Shown piece after piece: positions 6,595-14,157 of a DNA stretch of 14,951 nt. The position numbers and the translations under genes were made by a program. The stretch is from Streptococcus sp. (GTDB taxonomy: Bacteria; Bacillota; Bacilli; Lactobacillales; Streptococcaceae), in contig JAPJPE010000022.1 of the NCBI GenBank assembly GCA_030825825.1, positions 1 through 14,951 of the forward strand, read 5' to 3'. Position 1 is the first letter of the stretch; each line of letters begins with the position of its first letter. Under the pieces are notes generated by a model, which did not search any database, was not told the DNA's origin, and saw nothing but the letters and a program-made list of their open reading frames with translations.

Positions 6595-7983
6595 TTAATC
6601 AAACATATTACCGATCAAATTTTTCATTCGGTCTGTGAATGTAGTTTTTGGTTCTTGTTTGCTATCATTGCTTGCTACTGGAATTTCTTGAGCATCTACT
6701 GGAGATTCAATCTTCTCAGCATTGTACGCAGGTACTACCGGTTGTGCTTGAGCAGCAGGTTGTGGTTGTACTTGTGGTTGCACAGGTCGATCAAATTGAA
6801 TCGGTTGTTGACGCAAGACTTCGTCTCCATGAACCGCAGCTTGAGCAATAATATCCACATCTGTCAAATTGCCTGCATATTCAGACAAGCTAATCACATG
6901 GGCAAAAGCTGGATTGCGAATTCCAATTTGATTTGGAACAAACAATTTCACATTTACACCAAAGACTTCTTGAGCCAATTCTTCAACACCAGGAAGGATT
7001 GCGCCTCCACCGATAATCACAATACCACCAGGAAGATCCAACAAATGTCTTCTCTCAAGGTCTTGCTTGATTTGCTCAAAGATGTGTTTGATACGTGCCG
7101 AAATGATTTCAGCCAAGTACTTCTCTGTCACTTCAACTGGCTCAACTTCACCAATAACTTCTACATGGAACACTTCGTTTCCAGCAGATGGCACATAGGC
7201 TTCACCGTAGTTGAACTTCAAACCTTCTGCCAATTTTTGAGAAGTCTTCAAAACTTTAGAAATATCTTTGGTAACGTAATCGCCACCTTCTTGGTAGATA
7301 TTTGTAAATTGAAGTTCTTGGCTACGAACAGAAGCCACTGTGGTTTGGCCACCACCCATATCAATCACTGTTGCTCCGAATTCACGTTCGCCTTCGTTCA
7401 AGACTGTTTTGATCATCGCAAGTGGGGAAATGATGATGTTTTCTACTTGTAAGCCTGCACGTTCAACTGTTTTACGCAAATTGTGCAAGATTGTACGAGG
7501 TCCTGTATAAAGAAGACCACGCATTTCAAGTCGGATCCCCATCATTCCGCGTGGATCACGGATTCCTTGAAAACCATCTACTGTGAATTCTTCAGGAATG
7601 AAGGTGATCACTTCACGATCCGGTGTCATGCTTTTTGTGAGTGCAGATTTGACAACATTTTCAACATCTGCATCTGTGATTTCTTTTGAATCACTTGTGA
7701 CTGGAATCATTCCTTGAGTTGCTTCGATTTGTAGTAAGTTTGCAGGCAACCCAACGTTGACTAGATTGATTGAAATCCCTGCTTTTTCTTCAGCTTGGCT
7801 GATTGCAGTTTTAATTGCATTTGAAGCAGCTTCGATATCTACTATAATTCCATCTTTGACGCCAGCACTTTTTGCATTGCTGACTCCAATTACATTCATT
7901 TCTCCATTGACATGTTCTGCCACCAATACTTTTATTGAACTAGTACCGATATCTAAACCTGTAAAAAAGCCGTCTCTAGCCAT
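6595..7983 (-). CDS. ftsA: Cell division protein FtsA
   Basis: Actin-like ATPase that anchors FtsZ to the membrane and recruits later divisome proteins. The 462 residues begin MARDGFFTGLDIGTSSIKVL; the phosphate-1 loop is LDIGTSSIK (10-18). The phosphate-2 and adenosine motifs are visible as TVIDMGGGQTTVA and GGIVIIGGGAILPG. The streptococcal tail from about residue 400 is rich in Pro and Gln (PVQPQVQPQPAAQAQPVVP). It ends in the amphipathic membrane-targeting helix TDRMKNLIGNMFD. The ATG has an AGAGAGGAC Shine-Dalgarno. It is the first gene after an intergenic gap of 133 nt carrying an extended -10 promoter, so it probably starts a transcription unit although divIB can also read through. Confidence 0.98.
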   Translation of the reverse strand: MARDGFFTGLDIGTSSIKVLVAEHVNGEMNVIGVSNAKSAGVKDGIIVDIEAASNAIKTAISQAEEKAGISINLVNVGLPANLLQIEATQGMIPVTSDSKEITDADVENVVKSALTKSMTPDREVITFIPEEFTVDGFQGIRDPRGMMGIRLEMRGLLYTGPRTILHNLRKTVERAGLQVENIIISPLAMIKTVLNEGEREFGATVIDMGGGQTTVASVRSQELQFTNIYQEGGDYVTKDISKVLKTSQKLAEGLKFNYGEAYVPSAGNEVFHVEVIGEVEPVEVTEKYLAEIISARIKHIFEQIKQDLERRHLLDLPGGIVIIGGGAILPGVEELAQEVFGVNVKLFVPNQIGIRNPAFAHVISLSEYAGNLTDVDIIAQAAVHGDEVLRQQPIQFDRPVQPQVQPQPAAQAQPVVPAYNAEKIESPVDAQEIPVASNDSKQEPKTTFTDRMKNLIGNMFD

Positions 7984-8060
7984 TACACCAGTCCTCTCTC
8001 TTTATTTGTTTTCACTTTACATCTATTTATAGCCCTTTTAGTTGGAACTATCCAAACTTC

Positions 8061-8069
8061 ATTATATCA
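8061..8069 (-). promoter_or_regulatory. Extended -10 promoter upstream of ftsA
   Basis: Minus strand TGATATAAT: a perfect TATAAT (plus 8061-8066) preceded by TG at 8069-8068, with further upstream T-rich sequence reading TTTGTGATATAAT. The -35 position at 16-18 nt has no good match, as is common for extended -10 promoters. Transcription would start near 8054, giving a leader of about 70 nt before ftsA. It lies in the only sizeable gap between divIB and ftsA. Confidence 0.8.
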
Positions 8070-8116
8070 CAAAGAAGCCTAAAATGGACATTTTTTCTTC
8101 AATTATTTGAGATAAT

Positions 8117-9352
8117 TTATGGGCTTTGCTCATTCCCAGAAGAATTTTCTCCCTCTGGATTCTGTTCTTGATTCTGTTCTTGGCTTGCTTCCTCAGAATG
8201 TTCTTCTTGCTTTTCTTTACTTTCAGCCTTTTCTTTTTCAGCTTGCTCTTTGGCATCTGCGATGGATTGTTCACTATAGCTGAAGACTCCAGCCTCCATA
8301 TCAATGGTGGAATCATCGTCTAATTGCTTACTAATGGCCTTATAATAAGGAAGCTTGCGGGTAATTTGGGAAACAGGGACCAAGATTTTATTATCATTTT
8401 TCATGGTAATGGTCACCAGATCCTTCGTAACCTTGCTTGGTGTCAGATCAACCGAAACAATTTTATCCGTAATGGAAAACGAAATGGATTTCATTTCTTG
8501 GACGAATTGTCTGACCAATTCCCTATCTGAGAATTTCAAGCTAATATAGGAGGATGGTAAGTCCGAAGCAGGCGTTACTGTCTCAACTACTTCTCCGTTT
8601 TCCAATACTGGATAGTGGTCTTCTCCCGTCACATAATAAGCAACCACTTTGTGTTCCACTATATTAACTTTAAAGGTCACTGGAAATTGATAATGCATGT
8701 GCACTTCTTTGATCCATGGACTAGCTGTTTTTATGTTTTGTTCATAGACCGACTTATGAAGGAAGGTCGTCAGAGTATAATCTTCTTCTTTAATACGGCT
8801 TTTTTCATACAATTTTTGCTGGTCAACCGCTTTATTCCCTGAAAATTCAATCACTTTTTGTGTAGACAAGGGACTTAAAAAATAGATCGAGAGAAGGGCG
8901 ACAATCGAGCTAATTCCGATAACCGGAAGGGCACGATAGATATGGCGTTTTGCCACTGTCGGTTCCTTCTTTGTTTTTTTCGTCTTTAAGCGTTCAAAAA
9001 ACGAAGGCTTTTTCTCTAGCTTCTCTGAAGGATCTAGCTCCTCTACAGCCGGACTATTCTCTTCTCTTTCTGAACTTTCTCCATCCGCATCTGGATCCTC
9101 TTCGACCTCAGATTCATTTTCCTCTTCAGAATCTTCTATTTCTTCTTCAGATTCTTCCTCTGAGATAGAAGCCGATTCATTTTCTGAAAGATCTTCGTCT
9201 TCTTGTGCTTCTTTGCTTTCAGTTTCCTCTGTTTCAGCTTCTTCCGCTTTTTCAAGCGCCTTTTTTTCTAAATATTCTTTGTTTCTTTTTTGCCAGGCTG
9301 ACAATTCTGTAATTTTGTCATCCGTTGGTGTTTTTTTATTGTCGTCCGTCAT
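8117..9352 (-). CDS. divIB: Cell division protein DivIB (FtsQ)
   Basis: Bitopic membrane protein of the divisome that works with FtsL and DivIC to control septal peptidoglycan synthesis. I chose the ATG at 9352 (MTDDNKKTPTDDK): AAGGGAAAA precedes it at Shine-Dalgarno distance and it matches the expected streptococcal start. The longer open frame to 9388 (MACFKKISVREK) lies inside murG. The resulting 411 residues comprise a long, highly acidic cytoplasmic domain (about 33-110, nearly half Glu/Asp/Ser) and a basic stretch (122-140, KTKKTKKE). One membrane helix follows (about 141-160), then a POTRA domain (from KVIEFSGNKAV, about 166-235) and the beta domain. The Glu/Gln/Ser-rich extracellular tail ends EGENSSGNEQSP. 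The first 17 nt overlap the end of murG. Confidence 0.95.
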   Translation of the reverse strand: MTDDNKKTPTDDKITELSAWQKRNKEYLEKKALEKAEEAETEETESKEAQEDEDLSENESASISEEESEEEIEDSEEENESEVEEDPDADGESSEREENSPAVEELDPSEKLEKKPSFFERLKTKKTKKEPTVAKRHIYRALPVIGISSIVALLSIYFLSPLSTQKVIEFSGNKAVDQQKLYEKSRIKEEDYTLTTFLHKSVYEQNIKTASPWIKEVHMHYQFPVTFKVNIVEHKVVAYYVTGEDHYPVLENGEVVETVTPASDLPSSYISLKFSDRELVRQFVQEMKSISFSITDKIVSVDLTPSKVTKDLVTITMKNDNKILVPVSQITRKLPYYKAISKQLDDDSTIDMEAGVFSYSEQSIADAKEQAEKEKAESKEKQEEHSEEASQEQNQEQNPEGENSSGNEQSP

Positions 9353-10418
9353 CTTTTCCCTTACTGATATCTTTTTGAAGCAGGCCATAAAAATCGTCTA
9401 GTGAAAGGAGTTCTGTCGATTTTTCCATTGCTTGGTGGTAAACTTGGCTTTGCTTCAACATTTCTTGAATGGTTTCATTAAAGGTTTCGAGGGTCAATTG
9501 ATCTTCCTGCAATTGCTCTGCATAACCTTTATCCACAAAATATTGGGCATTTTCAATCTGATCGCCACGACTGGCTTCTTTTCCAAGTGGTACAATCAAA
9601 TGGAGTTTGTTCATAGCCAAGAGTTCAAATAAGGTATTGGCTCCACCCCTAGTCACCACTAAATCAGCCTTCTGGAGCATGGGCAAATACTGATCGGTTA
9701 CATAATCCACTCGATACAAGCCCCCCTCAGCCTGATTCAATGTTGAATCGCCCGTCAAATTGATGATATTGTAGTGCTGCAAGAGCTCTGCTTGATGCTC
9801 TGTCACAAATTCATTAAAGACACGCGCACCGGCTGATCCTCCGACAAAGAGAAGGGTCGGCAACTCTTTTCGGAAACCTTTTGTTTTTTCTTCTAAAATT
9901 TCTGAAGTCGGCGGAATATGATCTGTGACCTTGGTTACCGCACCGATATGCTCACTCTTTGTCAAACCATGTGCTTGCTCAAAAGTCGTGTACATCTTGG
10001 TAGCAAATTTATAAGCAATTTTATTGGCCAATCCCATCGAGAGATCCGACTCATGGATATAGACAGGAACACGTGTGAGACGAGCTGCAATCACCGGCGG
10101 CACCGAGACAAATCCCCCTTTTGAGAAGAGAACTTGTGGACGCACACGGAGCAGGATCGCTATGGATTGGAGCGTTCCCCAAGCCACCTTGAAAACATCC
10201 ATCATATTTTGGAAGGAGAAATAGCGACGCAATTTCCCTGTTGTAATCGAATGGAATCGTACCTCTAATCCAGACTTTTTGATCTCTTGGTATTCGATTC
10301 CTTTTTTGTCCCCAATATAATGAACTTCCCATCCATCTTCGATAAATTTTGGAATCAAGAGGAGATTAAGGGTCACATGTCCCACGGTTCCCCCACCAGT
10401 AAACATTATTTTTTTCAT
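9336..10418 (-). CDS. murG: UDP-GlcNAc:lipid I N-acetylglucosaminyltransferase MurG
   Basis: Membrane-associated GT28 glycosyltransferase that adds GlcNAc to lipid I to make lipid II, the last cytoplasmic step of peptidoglycan precursor synthesis. The 360 residues begin with a Gly-rich loop, GGGTVGHV (8-15), which replaces the GGTGGH form seen in many bacteria; the His is retained. Other landmarks are SKGGFVSVP (99-107), HESD (122-125), VGGSAGARVFNE (192-203) and the UDP-GlcNAc-binding TRGGANTLFELLA (256-268). The ATG is 1 nt after the murD stop (TAAGATG), implying coupling. Its C-terminus overlaps the divIB start. Residues such as LNLLLIPKFIEDGWEVHYIG are typical of the streptococcal MurG branch. 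Confidence 0.96.
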   Translation of the reverse strand: MKKIMFTGGGTVGHVTLNLLLIPKFIEDGWEVHYIGDKKGIEYQEIKKSGLEVRFHSITTGKLRRYFSFQNMMDVFKVAWGTLQSIAILLRVRPQVLFSKGGFVSVPPVIAARLTRVPVYIHESDLSMGLANKIAYKFATKMYTTFEQAHGLTKSEHIGAVTKVTDHIPPTSEILEEKTKGFRKELPTLLFVGGSAGARVFNEFVTEHQAELLQHYNIINLTGDSTLNQAEGGLYRVDYVTDQYLPMLQKADLVVTRGGANTLFELLAMNKLHLIVPLGKEASRGDQIENAQYFVDKGYAEQLQEDQLTLETFNETIQEMLKQSQVYHQAMEKSTELLSLDDFYGLLQKDISKGKDDGRQ

Positions 10419-10419
10419 C

Positions 10420-11769
10420 TTATTTCAACCCTTTTACTGTAGCAAGGAATTCATCCCCACGCACTTCAAAATTCGGATACATATCCCAACTGGCATTGGC
10501 AGGACTTAAGAGCACAACATCTCCAGGGCTAGCCAAGTCGAAGGCTTTCTTTGTAGCATCTGCTACATCTGCCGCATCGACATATGAAACACCTGCTTTA
10601 TCGGCTGCGCGTTTCACTCGTGGAGCTGATTCCCCGAGAATCACCATTTCCTTTAGACCTTCAATGTGAGGTACCAATTCATCAAATTCATTGCCACGAT
10701 CGAGCCCCCCTGCAATCAAGATAACCTTGCTGTTATCAAAACCAGAAAGAGCTTTTTGTGTCGCTAAAATATTGGTCGATTTACTGTCATTGTAGAATTT
10801 GACACCTTGAATCTCATCCACATATTGTAGACGGTGTTTAACGCCCCCAAAGGCTGACAAGGTTTCTCTAATGACCTCATTCTCTACTCCCCGGACTTTT
10901 GAAACAGCAATCGTTGCCAAGGCATTTTCTACATTGTGGCTCCCTGGAACACCCAGTTCATCCGCACGCATGACTGCTTCTCCCTTAAACTTGAGAAGTC
11001 CATCTTCCAAATAAGCACCGTCCACTTTTTCGATTGTAGAAAATGGAAGGACCCTTGCCTTGGTTTTTGTAGCCAGTTCCTTGGCCAGATCTTGGTTGAA
11101 GTTTAATACAATGACATCTTTTTCTGTCATATTCTTTTGAAGATTCCATTTGGCAGCTACATAATTTTCAAAAGAACCATGGTAGTCGATATGGGTTGGC
11201 ATGAGGTTGGTAATCACTGCAATCTCTGGATGGAAGGCTTCAATGCCCATCAATTGGAAAGAAGACAATTCCATGACCAGAACTTCTTTTTCTGTCGCTG
11301 TTTGTGCGACTTGGCTGGCTGGAAAACCAATATTCCCAGACAATAGACCACCTTGACCAGCAGCCGTCAAAACTTCCCCGATCATGGTTGTCGTCGTCGT
11401 TTTTCCGTTTGATCCTGTAATCCCAATAATTGGCGCATCCGAAATCAGATAGGCCAATTCCACTTCAGTAAGGACTGGAATACCCTTTTCAAGTGCTTTT
11501 TCGACCATCGGATTCGTATAAGGGATTCCAGGATTTTTGACCATAACCGCAAAGTCTTCATCCAACAACTCCAGAGGGTGGCCTCCTGTCACAACTTTAA
11601 TCCCTTCTTCCAGTAAACTTTGTGCTGCTGGATTTTCTTCAAAAGGCTTGCCATCATTGACGGTCACAATCGCTCCTAAGCGATCCAACAAACGGGCAGC
11701 TGACTCGCCTGACTTAGCCAAACCTAATACAAGAACCTTTTTATTTTCAAATTGTTTCACAAATTTCAT
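10420..11769 (-). CDS. murD: UDP-N-acetylmuramoyl-L-alanine--D-glutamate ligase MurD
   Basis: Mur ligase that adds D-glutamate to UDP-MurNAc-L-Ala using ATP. The 449 residues begin with a Rossmann-like UDP-binding domain (KVLVLGLAKSGESAARLL, 11-28). The central ATPase domain has P-loop GITGSNGKTTTTT (116-128), LSSFQL, and THIDYHGSFENYVAAKWNLQ. The C-terminal ligase domain contains VKHRLQYV, YNDSKSTN (for D-Glu positioning) and LIAGGLDRG. These match the Mur ligase ATP and substrate sites. The ATG is preceded by GGAG 10 nt upstream. It starts the murD-murG-divIB run, immediately downstream of a terminator and a candidate promoter. Confidence 0.98.
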   Translation of the reverse strand: MKFVKQFENKKVLVLGLAKSGESAARLLDRLGAIVTVNDGKPFEENPAAQSLLEEGIKVVTGGHPLELLDEDFAVMVKNPGIPYTNPMVEKALEKGIPVLTEVELAYLISDAPIIGITGSNGKTTTTTMIGEVLTAAGQGGLLSGNIGFPASQVAQTATEKEVLVMELSSFQLMGIEAFHPEIAVITNLMPTHIDYHGSFENYVAAKWNLQKNMTEKDVIVLNFNQDLAKELATKTKARVLPFSTIEKVDGAYLEDGLLKFKGEAVMRADELGVPGSHNVENALATIAVSKVRGVENEVIRETLSAFGGVKHRLQYVDEIQGVKFYNDSKSTNILATQKALSGFDNSKVILIAGGLDRGNEFDELVPHIEGLKEMVILGESAPRVKRAADKAGVSYVDAADVADATKKAFDLASPGDVVLLSPANASWDMYPNFEVRGDEFLATVKGLK

Positions 11770-11799
11770 GATTTCTTCGCTCCATTTTTATCACTCTCT

Positions 11800-11805
11800 A
11801 TTTTA
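11800..11805 (-). promoter_or_regulatory. Candidate -10 element for murD
   Basis: TAAAAT on the minus strand lies about 30 nt upstream of murD and just after a terminator, where a promoter is expected. A T-rich stretch at the -35 position matches the consensus only weakly, and it overlaps the 3' end of the terminator. Low confidence. Confidence 0.35.
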
Positions 11806-11823
11806 CCTTTTTTTAGCAAAATT

Positions 11824-11845
11824 AAAAAGCCCAAAGGGCTTTAAA
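11824..11845 (-). terminator. Intrinsic terminator after the typA-DUF3165 unit
   Basis: A 7-bp perfect stem AAAGCCC/GGGCTTT with a 3-nt loop is followed on the minus strand by TTTTTAATTTT. It lies 15 nt past the stop of the small membrane protein. The A-rich flank on the other side could allow it to act in both directions, but no plus-strand gene enters it. Confidence 0.85.
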
Positions 11846-11859
11846 AATCACGTCACCGT

Positions 11860-12108
11860 TTATTTTTTCTGTTTGGTCGTCATTTTGGAAATATCTACCA
11901 AAGCCAGGTAGCCAACAAAGGCTAGAAAGGCACCGACAAAAAACTCGGACGGTAGTTGGAATATCTGAAAAATGGCGAGACAAGCAAGGACGATAAAAGA
12001 GACGATCAAGACCACCATTGTGACACTGTTTAAGGTACCACGAATACTCTTTGGGGTCATAAAAAGGTAAAAAAGGAGAATCAAAATCCCTAAGATAAAA
12101 TAGACCAT
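11860..12108 (-). CDS. Small three-helix membrane protein, DUF3165-like
   Basis: An 82-residue, strongly hydrophobic protein that I recognise as resembling the streptococcal DUF3165 family; its function is unknown. Three likely membrane segments are visible: about residues 2-17 (VYFILGILILLFYLFM), 29-49 (VTMVVLIVSFIVLACLAIFQ) and 57-71 (FVGAFLAFVGYLALV). A positively charged C-terminal tail follows (KMTTKQKK). A strong AAAGGAG Shine-Dalgarno precedes the ATG, and it lies 23 nt after typA with no terminator between them, so it is probably co-transcribed with typA. A terminator follows. No catalytic motif is visible. The family name is from memory and was not checked by a search. Confidence 0.85.
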   Translation of the reverse strand: MVYFILGILILLFYLFMTPKSIRGTLNSVTMVVLIVSFIVLACLAIFQIFQLPSEFFVGAFLAFVGYLALVDISKMTTKQKK

Positions 12109-12131
12109 TTTGTTTCTCCTTTCTTTTCGTA

Positions 12132-13979
12132 TTATTCAGCAGCTGCTGATTTTTTCTTTTTATTTGCTTTTTCGCGTTCTGCTTTGTTCAAGATTTGTTT
12201 ACGCAAACGGATAGATTCTGGTGTTACTTCCATATACTCATCGTCGTTCAAGAACTCAAGAGATTCTTCCAAGGTTAAGATACGAGGAGTCTTGATAACC
12301 GCTGTTTGGTCCTTGGTAGCTGAACGAACGTTGGTCATTTGTTTTGCTTTCGTAATGTTGACAGTCAAGTCGTTCTCACGAGAGTTTTCCCCAATGATCA
12401 TTCCTTCGTAAACTTCTGTACCTGGATTGACAAAGATCGTACCACGTTCTTCAATAGACATGATCGAGTATGTCGTTGCTTTTCCGTTATCGATGGAAAC
12501 AAGAGCACCACGGTGACGTCCACCAATTTCTCCTGGAATCACTGGCAAGTATTGGTCAAAGGTGTGGTTCATGATTCCGTAACCACGTGTCATTGACAAG
12601 AACTCTGTTGAGTATCCAATCAACCCACGCGCTGGAACAAGGAAGACCAAACGAGTTTGACCGTTACCAGTTGCGATCATATCCAACATTTCACCTTTAC
12701 GTTCAGAAAGGCTTTGGATAACAGATCCTTGGTATTCTTCTGGTGTATCGATTTGTACGCGCTCAAATGGTTCACATTTGACACCATCAATTTCCTTGAT
12801 GATCACTTCTGGACGAGATACTTGCAATTCGTATCCTTCACGACGCATGGTTTCGATCAAGATAGACAAGTGCAATTCCCCACGTCCTGAAACTGTCCAT
12901 TTATCAGGTGAGTCCGTCGGGTCAACACGAAGAGAGACGTCTGTTTGCAATTCTGCTTGCAAGCGTTCTTCGACCTTACGAGAGGTCACCCATTTCCCTT
13001 CCCGACCTGCAAATGGTGAGTTATTCACCAAGAAGGTCATTTGAAGTGTTGGTTCATCGATGTGAAGGATTGGAAGTGCTTCTACTGCGTCAGTTGGTGT
13101 GATGGTTTCTCCAACGAAGATATCTTCCATACCAGAAATAGCGATCAAGTCACCAGCTTTAGCTTCTTGAATCTCGCGACGTTCCAAACCAAAGAAACCA
13201 AAGAGTTTGGTCACACGGAAGTTTTTAGTTGTACCATCCAGTTTAGAAAGGGTAACTTGGTCCCCAACCTTAACTGTACCACGGAAGACACGTCCGATAC
13301 CGATACGACCAACGAAGTCATTGTAGTCAAGAAGAGACACTTGGAATTGAAGGGGCTCATCTGAGTTATCAACTGGAGCTGGGATGTGGTCGATAATGGT
13401 GTCAAAGATTGGCGCCATAGTCTTTTCTTGATCTGCTGGATCATCTGACAAGGATGATGTTCCGTTGATCGCTGATGCATAAACAACTGGGAAGTCAAGC
13501 TGGTCATCATCCGCACCTAGCTCGATGAAGAGTTCCAAAACTTCGTCTACTACTTCTGCTGGACGAGCAGATGGCTTATCGATTTTATTAACTACAACGA
13601 TCGGCACAAGGTCTTGTTCCAAGGCTTTTTTCAATACGAAACGAGTCTGAGGCATAGTTCCTTCGTAGGCATCTACGACCAATACAACCCCGTCAACCAT
13701 TTTCATGATCCGTTCCACTTCTCCACCGAAGTCCGCGTGTCCTGGTGTGTCCATGATATTGATCCGAGTTCCGTTATAAGCAACGGCTGTATTTTTAGCA
13801 AGAATGGTAATCCCACGTTCTTTTTCAAGATCGTTTGAGTCCATTGCACGTTCTTGCAATTCTTTACGTTCATCCAAGGTGTGCGATTGTTTCAACAATT
13901 CGTCTACCAAGGTTGTTTTACCATGGTCAACGTGGGCAATGATCGCAACGTTACGAATATCTTCTCTTAATTTTGTCAT
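12132..13979 (-). CDS. typA: Ribosome-associated GTPase TypA/BipA
   Basis: Translational GTPase of the elongation-factor superfamily that binds 70S ribosomes and supports ribosome assembly and stress or cold growth in bacteria. The 615 residues match the family length. The G domain shows AHVDHGKTT (15-23, P-loop), ERGITI (54-59, switch I), DTPGHADF (77-84), NKID (131-134) and a SAI-type G5 motif (YASAINGTSSL). An EF-Tu-like domain II follows, then EF-G-like domains and the family-specific C-terminal domain (from about SIEERGTIFVNPGTEVYEGM). The tail is Lys-rich (KANKKKKSAAAE). The ATG has an AGAGGA Shine-Dalgarno. An extended -10 promoter lies about 45 nt upstream. It is transcribed divergently from the neighbouring pseudouridine synthase gene. 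Confidence 0.98.
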   Translation of the reverse strand: MTKLREDIRNVAIIAHVDHGKTTLVDELLKQSHTLDERKELQERAMDSNDLEKERGITILAKNTAVAYNGTRINIMDTPGHADFGGEVERIMKMVDGVVLVVDAYEGTMPQTRFVLKKALEQDLVPIVVVNKIDKPSARPAEVVDEVLELFIELGADDDQLDFPVVYASAINGTSSLSDDPADQEKTMAPIFDTIIDHIPAPVDNSDEPLQFQVSLLDYNDFVGRIGIGRVFRGTVKVGDQVTLSKLDGTTKNFRVTKLFGFFGLERREIQEAKAGDLIAISGMEDIFVGETITPTDAVEALPILHIDEPTLQMTFLVNNSPFAGREGKWVTSRKVEERLQAELQTDVSLRVDPTDSPDKWTVSGRGELHLSILIETMRREGYELQVSRPEVIIKEIDGVKCEPFERVQIDTPEEYQGSVIQSLSERKGEMLDMIATGNGQTRLVFLVPARGLIGYSTEFLSMTRGYGIMNHTFDQYLPVIPGEIGGRHRGALVSIDNGKATTYSIMSIEERGTIFVNPGTEVYEGMIIGENSRENDLTVNITKAKQMTNVRSATKDQTAVIKTPRILTLEESLEFLNDDEYMEVTPESIRLRKQILNKAEREKANKKKKSAAAE

Positions 13980-14021
13980 GATTTCCTCTATATAATTTTA
14001 AATAATATTTCTAACTGAACA

Positions 14022-14030
14022 ATTATACCA
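14022..14030 (-). promoter_or_regulatory. Extended -10 promoter for typA
   Basis: Minus strand TGGTATAAT: TATAAT (plus 14022-14027) with TG at 14030-14029, inside the longer run CTGTGGTATAAT. No good -35 is seen at 16-18 nt. The predicted start is near 14015, giving a leader of about 35 nt that is very AT-rich before the AGAGGA ribosome-binding site. Confidence 0.8.
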
Positions 14031-14118
14031 CAGTCCCGTTTAAAAAACACAGTTTAGCTAGTTGTAAATGTTTTCATCTTCATTTCTTTTCTCCGACTCG
14101 ATTTCCTTTTCTTTTCAT

Positions 14119-14126
14119 GATACACT
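14119..14126 (+). promoter_or_regulatory. Candidate promoter of the pseudouridine synthase gene
   Basis: TGATACACT-like sequence (extended TG then TACACT at 14121-14126) 31 nt upstream of the chosen start codon. The -35 region is weak. It lies within the gap between the divergent typA and pseudouridine synthase genes. It supports a start at 14158 because a start at 14068 would precede it. Confidence 0.45.
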
Positions 14127-14157
14127 GATGATAAGACTTTCAGAAAAAGAGGCTTCC

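Noticed and set aside
6655..7452. 265-codon open frame on the plus strand opposite ftsA
   Set aside because: It lies entirely antisense to the well-supported ftsA, has composition typical of an antisense shadow (rich in Cys, His, Phe, Asn), shows no recognised motif, and has no promoter or ribosome-binding site that I can defend.
8095..8118. AATTAT/ATAATT inverted repeat after divIB as a terminator
   Set aside because: The stem is short and all A/T and is not followed by a T-run on the minus strand, so divIB-to-ftsA read-through seems possible.
8062..8316. 84-codon minus-strand frame overlapping the end of divIB and the ftsA promoter
   Set aside because: Lys/Arg-rich shadow frame of the Glu/Gln-rich DivIB tail with no motif; it runs through the extended -10 promoter.
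9353..9388. 12-codon N-terminal extension of DivIB
   Set aside because: It lies within the murG coding sequence with no ribosome-binding site; the ATG at 9352 is preceded by AAGGGAAAA and fits the family.
14068..14157. 30-codon N-terminal extension of the pseudouridine synthase
   Set aside because: The extension precedes the likely promoter and has no Shine-Dalgarno, while the ATG at 14158 has AAAGAGG and matches the family start MRLD.
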